Source: Bacteroidota bacterium (lineage in GTDB: Bacteria > Bacteroidota > Bacteroidia > Flavobacteriales > Flavobacteriaceae). From it: 48,138 bases of DNA. The notes under the pieces are model-generated. The model was not told where the DNA came from. It saw nothing but the letters and a program-made list of their open reading frames with translations, and made no database searches. The position numbers and the translations under genes were made by a program. Shown here one piece after another: positions 6,140 through 13,808 of the stretch (positions are counted from its first letter, which is position 1; each line of letters begins with the position of its first letter). The DNA lies in assembly GCA_947483095.1 (NCBI GenBank), contig CANKLD010000001.1, forward strand, positions 1 to 48,138, in the 5' to 3' direction.

Positions 6140-8758
6140 ATGAATACTATTTACAAATTAAAATATTCAAATCGTTATAATATGTTATTTCTATTAGTTT
6201 TTCTATTTAGCTTTAACACTTATACGGCTTTCTCCCAAGACTATGGGTTAACATTTAATGGACAGAATCAACCTCTTGACGAAAGAACAGGTCTTAATTT
6301 AACACCAAACGGATTTGAGTCTTTTAAAGATGAATTTGATATCACATTCGATATTAAAATTGATTTAATGCAAAAAAGTTTATTTGGTTATATTTTGAGA
6401 GTAATTAGTCATAAGAATCAAAATATTGATTTAATTATTTCCAACAATCCAACATCAAATAGTACGGTTAGAAGTTTAAATATTATAATTGGTACTAAAA
6501 AATCGGTGGTTCCAATTAATTATACTCAATTTAATAAAAACAAATGGATTAAATTGGGATTGAAGTTTTCGTTAACCCAAAAAACGCTGTTGTTTTCGAT
6601 TCAAGATGTTGCGGTACTTAAAAATAATATAAGTTTTAAAAATACAGACTCGTTTAAAGTTATTTTTGGGGCTAATAATTATAAGCAGTTTGCCTCTACA
6701 GATGTGCCAGACATGAGTATGCGAGACATCAAATTATATATTAACAAAAAACTTAAGTCCCACTATACTTTAAATGAAATTAACGGAAATTTTGCTCATA
6801 ACAATTTGTTTAATAGTAAAGCGGTCGTTACCCATCCAAATTGGATACTGTATAGACATCAAGAATGGGAAAAGGTTTTTGAGAATGAGGTGTACGGGAC
6901 TCAATTGATAACATCTGATACTGTTAATGATATTCTTTATTTACTTAGAAATAAAGAATTATTAGTTTATAATATTGAAAAGAAGGAACCAACAATAATT
7001 AAATATAAAAATTACCCCATTTATTTAACCCCAGATCACAGGGCTGTTTATAACTATCAAGACAAAAAAATATACTGCTACTTAATTGATAGAAATGTAG
7101 TTTCAAAATTAAATATTCAAACAGGAGTTTGGGAAAATGAAGCTGTTTTTAATAAAGTACCACATAAACAAAAATACCAACATCATAACAGTATTTATAG
7201 CACGGTTGATAATGCTATATATGCTTTCGGGGGTTATGGCCAATATACCTATAACAATGAAGTTAGGCGTATTGATTTAAAACAAGGTTTTACTGAAGTT
7301 TTAAAAACTAACGCCTCTATATTTCATCCTAGATATTTGGCTGGAATTGGCGAACTTAACGACACAATCTATATGTTGGGTGGATATGGCAGTGATTCGG
7401 GAAGCCAATTGTTAAATCCAAAAAGTTATTTTGATTTATTAGGGTATGTTATTAAGGAAAAAAAATTCATCAAAAAATTTGAAATACCGCATGTTTTAGA
7501 AGATATGATTGTAGGGAACAATATATGGATTGATAAAAAAAACAGAGATTTTTTTGCATTAATTTCGGATAAAACAAAATCTAAAGGTTATTTACAAATA
7601 TTGAAAGGAAATATTGACAATTCTAAAGTGCAATTAGTAGGAAGCAAAATACCTTATGATTTTTTAGATGTGAAGTCTTTCGCAACTCTATATTATTTTC
7701 CAAAGAAAAAAAAGTTTTTTGCATATACCTCTTTTTTAACGGATTCAATCAAGACACAATTTAAAATATATTCTATTGAATACCCTCCTATAGTTAAAAA
7801 AGACATCCTAGCTCAATCCGATATAAAAAATGTTAAAAACATCTTTTATTACATAGCCTTTCTGTTGCTATTTGTATTAGGACTTGTTTGGTATTTTTAC
7901 TCAAAAAAACACAAAGCCAGAATTATTGTTAAAGTGAATGAAAATGATACAGTCCATTTTAATGATTCTATTTCAAAAGTTAACGAAATTGATTTTGAAC
8001 CAATTTCTAGTGACGTGGATTATCAAATAATATTTTTTGGAGGCTTCCAAATTATAGATAATAAACAAAATGATATTACAAATAAGTTTTCACCACTTTT
8101 AAAAGAACTGTTTTTATTAATATGGTTGTATAGCCTTAAAAATAATAAAGGTATATCTCCTGAAAAATTAATTGAGATCTTATGGTATGATAAAGACATT
8201 AAAAGTGCTCAAAATAATAAATCTGTTAACATAGCTAAATTAAAAGGGTTGTTGAGTGAGGTTGGGGGTTGTAAATTAACATGTGATACGGGATACTGGA
8301 AAATTAAGTTTGATCCTAAAATACTGAAAAATGATTATTTTGAAGTAATGCAAATTATGGAAACAAAAAGAAAGGAAATTAAAAAAAATCATATTAACCA
8401 TTTGATAAAGATTACCAAAAAGGGCTCCTTTTTGCTTAATTTAAATTATGAATGGTTGGATAGTTTTAAATCTGATGTTTCGGATAGAATAGTTGATACT
8501 TTAGTCGATTTTGGAGAAAATTTTACTATTGAAGAAGAACCGGATTTCATAATTAACGTGGCTGATTCTATATTTAATTTTGACTCAATAAACGAAGAAG
8601 CAATGTTTTTCAAATGCAAAGCTCAATATATAATGGGTAAGCACAGTTTAGCTGAAAGTACATTTAAGAAATTTATAAAAGAATATGAAATTCTTTACGG
8701 TCAAGAATATGAATATTCTTTTGTTGAAGTGCTCAAAATGAACTCAAAAAAAAACTAG
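6140..8758 (+). CDS. Membrane-anchored lectin/kelch sensor with SARP-like DNA-binding output
   Basis: This 872-aa one-component regulator candidate starts with a signal sequence (1 to ~33). A concanavalin-like beta-sandwich follows (about 34 to 215, starting YGLTFNGQNQ), then a kelch-type propeller region (about 215 to 555, with AFGGYG and YMLGGYGSDSG blade motifs). A single membrane helix (~568 to 588, FYYIAFLLLFVLGLVWYFY) precedes a basic stop-transfer. The cytoplasmic part has an OmpR/SARP-like winged-helix region (~630 to 725, from FFGGFQI through LLKELFLLIWLYS and SVNIAKLKGLL to GYWKI) and then a helical, TPR/BTAD-like tail (~730 to 872). It would bind a glycan outside and act on DNA inside. 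It opens the PUL and is the only regulator in the window. A remnant of a paralogue lies at 11149. Alternatives are a purely structural sensor or a non-DNA-binding output; the fold assignment is from pattern only. Confidence 0.7.
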   Translation: MNTIYKLKYSNRYNMLFLLVFLFSFNTYTAFSQDYGLTFNGQNQPLDERTGLNLTPNGFESFKDEFDITFDIKIDLMQKSLFGYILRVISHKNQNIDLIISNNPTSNSTVRSLNIIIGTKKSVVPINYTQFNKNKWIKLGLKFSLTQKTLLFSIQDVAVLKNNISFKNTDSFKVIFGANNYKQFASTDVPDMSMRDIKLYINKKLKSHYTLNEINGNFAHNNLFNSKAVVTHPNWILYRHQEWEKVFENEVYGTQLITSDTVNDILYLLRNKELLVYNIEKKEPTIIKYKNYPIYLTPDHRAVYNYQDKKIYCYLIDRNVVSKLNIQTGVWENEAVFNKVPHKQKYQHHNSIYSTVDNAIYAFGGYGQYTYNNEVRRIDLKQGFTEVLKTNASIFHPRYLAGIGELNDTIYMLGGYGSDSGSQLLNPKSYFDLLGYVIKEKKFIKKFEIPHVLEDMIVGNNIWIDKKNRDFFALISDKTKSKGYLQILKGNIDNSKVQLVGSKIPYDFLDVKSFATLYYFPKKKKFFAYTSFLTDSIKTQFKIYSIEYPPIVKKDILAQSDIKNVKNIFYYIAFLLLFVLGLVWYFYSKKHKARIIVKVNENDTVHFNDSISKVNEIDFEPISSDVDYQIIFFGGFQIIDNKQNDITNKFSPLLKELFLLIWLYSLKNNKGISPEKLIEILWYDKDIKSAQNNKSVNIAKLKGLLSEVGGCKLTCDTGYWKIKFDPKILKNDYFEVMQIMETKRKEIKKNHINHLIKITKKGSFLLNLNYEWLDSFKSDVSDRIVDTLVDFGENFTIEEEPDFIINVADSIFNFDSINEEAMFFKCKAQYIMGKHSLAESTFKKFIKEYEILYGQEYEYSFVEVLKMNSKKN

Positions 8759-8935
8759 ATTCAAAATAATTAAGTAGCAATCATACTATACTGTTGTGTT
8801 TTAAATCAGGACAATTAAAGTAATAGTTTGATTTTGAGTTACTATTAACACTATTGTTTTTTTACTTTACTACTTTTAAACTTTCAACTTACTTAATCGT
8901 AAAAATTTAATAAGTTATAATTGAATATTTTTTTC

Positions 8936-8981
8936 ATTAATACTTTATTAATGTTTTATTAAGTAGTGGATGTTACTATTG
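8936..8981 (+). promoter_or_regulatory. Phased-repeat promoter before GH99-like gene 9058
   Basis: Hexamers ATTAAT (8936), ATTAAT (8947) and ATTAAG (8958) repeat every 11 bp. Exactly 10 bp after the last one is TACTATTG (8974-8981), one mismatch from TAnnTTTG. The same geometry occurs at four other PUL promoters. The rest of 8759 to 9057 is AT-rich with no gene visible to me. The predicted leader is about 70 nt. Confidence 0.7.
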
Positions 8982-9057
8982 CATATATTCTTCTAGCGCA
9001 GTGATGATATTCATATTGTGTTTTATTGATTTAAAATAAAGCAACCCTATTTTATTT

Positions 9058-11157
9058 ATGAATTCAAAAAAAATTCTATCCGTTTTTATATTGTTTTTAA
9101 CGACAAGCTATTCAAATTCAGTCTTTTCACAAAACCAACTTGATTACAAAGTGATGATGGGGTATCAAGGATGGTTTTTAGCTCCTGGTGATGGTTCTAC
9201 GACAAATAATCCTTGGAGTCACTGGTTTAAAAGCGGCACTACCCCTGACGCCGCAAATTTATCCGTAGACATGTGGCCTGACATGTCCGAATATACAGAT
9301 AAATTTAGCACCAATATGACCTATGCTGATGGCTCAAACGCTCAATTATTTTCTTCGTATAGTTTAAGCACGACGCGCAAACATTTTGAGTGGATGAGCA
9401 ACTACAACGTGTATGGTATTTATTTGCAACGTTTTTTAAGTGCTGTAGATGTTCAATCTTCAGGTTCATTTGGAGCAAAAAACAAAGTATTAGAAAATGT
9501 AATAACTTCGGCCACAGAATACAACCGTAAGTTTGCAGTTATGTATGATGTTTCAATAGGTGGTAATATAACTGACGCTACCATGTATGCAAAAATTGTA
9601 GCAGATTGGGAATATCTTGTAGATACGTACGATATCTTAAACAAGCCAGAATATGTAAAACAGAATGGAAAACCAGTAGTAGCTATTTGGGGTATTGGTT
9701 TTAAAGATCGTGGTTTAACAACGGCGACATCTCAAGCCATAATTGATTATTTCAAGACCAATGCAGCTCCTAAATACCGTGCTTATGTTATGGGTGGGGT
9801 ACCTGAAGGATGGAGAACAAGAAGTGGAGCTTCAGAAACGGGAGTGGGATGGACAGCTGTCTATAACTCTTTAGACATGATTAGTCCATGGTCAGTAGGA
9901 AGGTATTCTAATAATAGTGGTGCGGATAGTTTCAAAACCAATAATATAATTCCGGATTTAGCAGCTTGTAAAACTAATAATAAAGACTATATGCCTGTTA
10001 TTTGGCCAGGATTTTCTTGGCGTAATTTAAAAAACGAAACATTAAACGTAACACCACGCAATGGGGGTAAATTTTATTGGCGCCAGGCATATAATGCTGT
10101 GCAAGCGGGGGTGAAATTTATTTATGTAGCCATGTTTGATGAAGTTGATGAGGGTACTGCTATGTTTAAAATTACAGACGTAACCGCAAAACTTCCCATT
10201 CAAGCTAATGATAGACTGGTATCTTTAGATATTGATGGCGTTAATTTGCCAAGTGACTGGTATTTAAAATTAGCGGACCAAACCCAAAAAATGTTGGACG
10301 GAACCATTCCTTTAACTAGTGATATTCTGCTTACACCTCCAGTTACATCAGCAGGTAATGGTGCTGAGTTTATAGCACAGCAAAATGTCCCTGCTCTGCT
10401 TAGACTTAACCAAAAAAACACTGTAAATGTTACTATGAAAAATATAGGATTAACTACATGGACCAAGGCAAGTGGTTATAAGTTGGGTAGCCTAAATACG
10501 CAAGATAATAGTGTGTGGGGTTTTAATAGAGTCAATTTGTCTGATACCGATGCTATATTGCCTGGTCAAGAAAAAACTTTCGAATTTGAAATTACTGCTC
10601 CTAGTAGTGCAGGATATACTAATTTTCAATGGAAATTAATAAAAGAAGGTGTTGAATGGTTTGGGGGGCTAACCCCAAATAAAACAATAGCAATTGGCGC
10701 CGAAAATTATTTGGACGATTGTGACACAAAGACAAATTGGAGTTTATGCAACTGCACGTTAGTTCTTAACAGTTTAGATAAAAAACAGGGTTTGAGTAGT
10801 CTTGAATTTACGGGTCCCGAAATTATAGAATTTTCAAGGGTGTTTTCTCCAGCATACAATACCGTTGGCTCTAATACGGGAGCTACATTACAATTTTGGT
10901 ACTATGTTTCGGATGTGTCCAAGTTAACAACTAAAAATCAATTAGAAATAGGGAGTTCTGGAGTTCCTGATACCAATGAGTATAACTGGACACTGACAGG
11001 CTTAGTAAATGGTTGGAATTTAGTTCAATTAAATACTACAACCGCAACTAAAATTGGAACACCAAATTTGGGTGCCATAAATTGGTTTAGAATATACGGG
11101 CTAAAGACGGGGAGCGTAACCACTAGAATAGATGATATAGGACTATTAGGAAATTAA
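9058..11157 (+). CDS. GH99-like endo-alpha-mannosidase, lacks T9SS sorting domain
   Basis: This 699-aa secreted enzyme has a signal peptide ending near residue 25 (SVFSQ). Residues ~28 to 415 form a GH71/99-like barrel (start MMGYQGWFLAPGDGS, then DMWPDMSEY and IWGIGFKDRG). The catalytic-type pair is Glu362/Glu365 in MFDEVDEGT, matching the E-x-x-E-G-T of GH99 endo-alpha-1,2-mannosidases. Residues ~436 to 548 resemble an NBR1-type Ig domain (TTWTKASGYKLGS ... FQWKLIKEGVEWFG). Residues ~550 to 699 form a beta-sandwich, possibly a carbohydrate-binding module. The protein is closely related to the product of 19451 but stops at GLLGN, exactly where that paralogue continues into a T9SS sorting domain, so it is probably periplasmic rather than surface-exported. 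Its stop codon is supplied by sequence from a regulator remnant. Endo-mannosidase activity is inferred from the family. Confidence 0.85.
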   Translation: MNSKKILSVFILFLTTSYSNSVFSQNQLDYKVMMGYQGWFLAPGDGSTTNNPWSHWFKSGTTPDAANLSVDMWPDMSEYTDKFSTNMTYADGSNAQLFSSYSLSTTRKHFEWMSNYNVYGIYLQRFLSAVDVQSSGSFGAKNKVLENVITSATEYNRKFAVMYDVSIGGNITDATMYAKIVADWEYLVDTYDILNKPEYVKQNGKPVVAIWGIGFKDRGLTTATSQAIIDYFKTNAAPKYRAYVMGGVPEGWRTRSGASETGVGWTAVYNSLDMISPWSVGRYSNNSGADSFKTNNIIPDLAACKTNNKDYMPVIWPGFSWRNLKNETLNVTPRNGGKFYWRQAYNAVQAGVKFIYVAMFDEVDEGTAMFKITDVTAKLPIQANDRLVSLDIDGVNLPSDWYLKLADQTQKMLDGTIPLTSDILLTPPVTSAGNGAEFIAQQNVPALLRLNQKNTVNVTMKNIGLTTWTKASGYKLGSLNTQDNSVWGFNRVNLSDTDAILPGQEKTFEFEITAPSSAGYTNFQWKLIKEGVEWFGGLTPNKTIAIGAENYLDDCDTKTNWSLCNCTLVLNSLDKKQGLSSLEFTGPEIIEFSRVFSPAYNTVGSNTGATLQFWYYVSDVSKLTTKNQLEIGSSGVPDTNEYNWTLTGLVNGWNLVQLNTTTATKIGTPNLGAINWFRIYGLKTGSVTTRIDDIGLLGN

Positions 11158-11272
11158 GCAGTAGCTATTATACTTAAAAATGATTATTATGAAGTCATTC
11201 AAATTGTGGGAACTAAAAAAATGAAATCAATAAAAAGCATATTAGGCATTTATTAAAAGGTAGTATCCCATA
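11149..11272 (+). pseudogene. Frameshifted remnant of a second SARP-like regulator gene
   Basis: From 11170 the frame reads ILKNDYYEVIQIVGTKK. After a one-base shift it continues NEINKKHIRHLLKG. The intact regulator at 6140 has ILKNDYFEVMQIMETKRK and KEIKKNHINHLIK at the corresponding place (around 8321 to 8410). Nucleotide similarity begins at the GGAAATTAAG overlapping the end of the GH99 gene (regulator has GGAAAATTAAG at 8298). It is therefore a leftover of the helical C-terminal part of a paralogue, not a gene. Confidence 0.75.
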
Positions 11273-11284
11273 AAGTATGTAAGT

Positions 11285-11321
11285 AAAAAAATTAGGGTTT
11301 TCACAAACCCTAATTTTTTTT
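11285..11321. terminator. Strong bidirectional intrinsic terminator
   Basis: AAATTAGGGTTT and AAACCCTAATTT form a 12-bp perfect stem with loop TCAC (11301-11304), flanked by an A run on the left and eight T on the right (11314-11321). It can stop transcription from the GH99 gene and also from the convergent minus-strand GH92 operon. Confidence 0.9.
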
Positions 11322-11438
11322 ACACGTATAAGATTATTTCTTAACTTTCTATGATGACTAAGTTAGCTTATCCAAAATCAAGTTAGCTATAATTTTGAAA
11401 GTAGTTAATTAACAACAAAGTTGTTGTTGTTATGGCTT

Positions 11439-13727
11439 TTATCTTGACTTTAATTCATTGGTCATTGAATAAGGGAAATCACTTGCGTTAACTCCTTTGC
11501 TCTTATTCGGTTCCGATGACATTGTTAAATTAAATGTTCCACCATTTGTAATGTCAGAATGATTCAAATAGGTTTTTGTGTGTGTTTTGCCATTTAGTTT
11601 TGCTTTTTGAACATAAAGATTTTCTGCGCTATTATTTCTAGCATTTATTACAAATGTTTTACCGTTTTCAAGTTTAAGTGTGATCTTTTTAAAAAGGGGT
11701 GCTCCAAGTACATATTGATTCGTTCCTGGTGCGACTGAATACATTCCCATAGCCGAAAAAACATACCAAGCCGAAGTTTGTCCGTTATCTTCATCGCCGC
11801 AGAGTCCGTCAGGTGCCGGTTTGTACAATTTATTCATAATTTCTCTGACATGATATTGTGTTTTCCAAGGTTCACCAGCATAATTATACAGGTAGGGCAT
11901 GTGTTGTATGGGTTGATTCCCATGTGCATATTGCCCCATGTTCATTATCAACATCTCGGTAATTTCATGAATCTGTTTTTTGTAATACGAATAATCAAAA
12001 GTAGGAGGTGCTACGAAAACGGAATCCATTTTTTCAATAAACTTAGTTTTTCCACCCATCAAATCAATAAGACCTTGCACATCGTGAAACACACACCAAG
12101 TCCAGTGCCATGAGCATCCTTCGGTAAAGGCATCTCCCCATTTATCAGGTTGGAAAGGCGATTGGAAAGTACCGTCTTCGTTTCTGCCACGCATAAAGTT
12201 TACCGATTTGTCGAATACATTTTTATAGTTTTGAGCTCTTTTTGCAAAGGTGTCAATTTCGGATTGTGGTCTGTTTAACGCTTTTGAAAGTTTCCAAATA
12301 TTGTAATCCGCAAAGGCATACTCCAATGTTCTGGCTACATTCTCTTTTTTCCCCACATTATAGGGTACGTAGCCTAATTTGTTGTAATAATCTACTCCAA
12401 ACCTCCCTACAGAGCTTAAAGGCCCTTCGTTTTGGCTATTTTTTACTATAGCTTCGTAAAGCGTATTTATCTCTTTATTCGGAATGCCTTTCAGGTAAGA
12501 GTCCGTAATAAGAATGGCTGAATTGGAGCCAACCATACAATCTCGATGACCTGGGCTAGCCCATTCGGGTAACCAGCCACTTTCTTTATAGGCATTTGCC
12601 AACCCTTCCATAATCTGGCTATTTAGTTCCGGAAATACAATAGTTAATAGCGGAAATGCTGCTCTGAAAGTGTCCCAGAATCCATTATCGGTAAACATAT
12701 ACCCATCCAACACTTTTCCGTTGTAGGGGCTATAGTGAACAATTTTATTGTCTTTGTCGAATTCGAAAAACTTGCGTGGAAAAAGCATGGTACGATACAT
12801 AGCTGTGTGAAAGGTGGTCAGTTGCGCATCGGTACCGCCTTCAACGGAGATTCTGCTTAATTGCTTGTTCCATTCCGCTTTGCCCTTTTGTACTATCTGG
12901 TCGAAAGTGTTATTTCCAATTTCTCTTTCAAGGTTAAGTTCCGCTTGCTCCAAACTGATAAATGAAGAAGCAATTTTAAGATTTACCTGCTCGTTTGCTT
13001 TTGTTTTAAAGCGGATTATACTTCCCGAATGTTTGCTTTCAACTTCCAATTTATCCTCCAAAATAGTCCCGTCTTCTACTGTAAAGGATTGATCAAATTC
13101 CTTATCAACATAAATTACAAAATAATTCTTAAAATTAGACGGAACTCCACCTGAAGCATTACAGGCATAGCCAATAATTTTACGTTCCTTAGGAAAAACC
13201 TTGATATAAGAATTTTTGAAAAATCCATCTACAATTAAATAGGCTTTATCTGTTTGTGGATAGGTAATTCTAAAGCAAGCGGCTCTTTCAGTAGGTGTAA
13301 TTTCTACTGTTGTATTGTAATTAGCCAAATACGCTTTGTAATAATGAGGATTAGAAACCTCCGCTTTGTGAGAATACCACGACTCCCGTTTTTCTTCGTC
13401 GAAAACCAAATTCTCGGTCGTCGCAAAAATCGAAAAAGCACCATAGTCATTGATCCATGGTGATGGTTGGTGTGTTTGTTTAAAACCTCTGATTTTAGTA
13501 GCAGCATATTGGTAACACCAACCATCGCCCATTTTGTTGGTTTGGGGTGTCCAAAAATTCATTCCCCAAGGCATAGCAATGGCCGGATAAGTATTCCCAT
13601 TCGACAATTCCTTTTTTGAATCGGTTCCTACTAATGGATTAGCATACTTGGTTAAATCCATAGATACTTGTCCATTGATTATTATGCTTTTAGTTAAAAA
13701 AAATAATATTAAAAATTTTAACCTCAT
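11439..13727 (-). CDS. GH92 exo-alpha-mannosidase
   Basis: This secreted GH92 enzyme is usually a calcium-dependent inverting alpha-1,2-mannosidase. The ATG at 13727 is chosen because it begins a normal signal peptide (MRLKFLILFFLTKSIIINGQ); a TTG 42 bp upstream would add 14 charged residues. The N-terminal beta-sandwich starts at YANPLVGTDS; the C-terminal (alpha/alpha)6 barrel holds the family motifs. Counted from that upstream TTG, Glu550 in TEGCSWHWTW is the expected general acid and Asp659-Glu660-Asp661 in GDEDNGQTSAW is the base/metal segment; subtract 14 for the chosen start. All key residues are present. It is the last of three minus-strand genes (19175 to 11439) read from one promoter. 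It probably removes terminal mannose from oligosaccharides in the periplasm; the exact linkage cannot be read from sequence. Confidence 0.93.
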   Translation of the reverse strand: MRLKFLILFFLTKSIIINGQVSMDLTKYANPLVGTDSKKELSNGNTYPAIAMPWGMNFWTPQTNKMGDGWCYQYAATKIRGFKQTHQPSPWINDYGAFSIFATTENLVFDEEKRESWYSHKAEVSNPHYYKAYLANYNTTVEITPTERAACFRITYPQTDKAYLIVDGFFKNSYIKVFPKERKIIGYACNASGGVPSNFKNYFVIYVDKEFDQSFTVEDGTILEDKLEVESKHSGSIIRFKTKANEQVNLKIASSFISLEQAELNLEREIGNNTFDQIVQKGKAEWNKQLSRISVEGGTDAQLTTFHTAMYRTMLFPRKFFEFDKDNKIVHYSPYNGKVLDGYMFTDNGFWDTFRAAFPLLTIVFPELNSQIMEGLANAYKESGWLPEWASPGHRDCMVGSNSAILITDSYLKGIPNKEINTLYEAIVKNSQNEGPLSSVGRFGVDYYNKLGYVPYNVGKKENVARTLEYAFADYNIWKLSKALNRPQSEIDTFAKRAQNYKNVFDKSVNFMRGRNEDGTFQSPFQPDKWGDAFTEGCSWHWTWCVFHDVQGLIDLMGGKTKFIEKMDSVFVAPPTFDYSYYKKQIHEITEMLIMNMGQYAHGNQPIQHMPYLYNYAGEPWKTQYHVREIMNKLYKPAPDGLCGDEDNGQTSAWYVFSAMGMYSVAPGTNQYVLGAPLFKKITLKLENGKTFVINARNNSAENLYVQKAKLNGKTHTKTYLNHSDITNGGTFNLTMSSEPNKSKGVNASDFPYSMTNELKSR

Positions 13728-13808
13728 TTTAGTTTTTTTATTAAGATGTATTATTCTGTTTTTTTGCAATTTTATTTGGGTAGAATAGTAAGTATTGAGT
13801 TACTTTTT

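Noticed and set aside
11405..11432. AACAAC/GTTGTT hairpin just after the minus-strand GH92 stop
   Set aside because: Low-complexity repeat of short units and no T tract on the relevant strand; the strong hairpin at 11285-11321 explains termination better.
11778..12113. 111-aa open frame on the plus strand within the GH92 gene
   Set aside because: It is antisense to conserved GH92 catalytic motifs, has Cys/Phe-rich unnatural composition and no start context; a shadow of the real gene.
13728..13769. TTG start giving a longer GH92 protein
   Set aside because: It adds a charged stretch before a normal signal peptide; the ATG at 13727 fits better.
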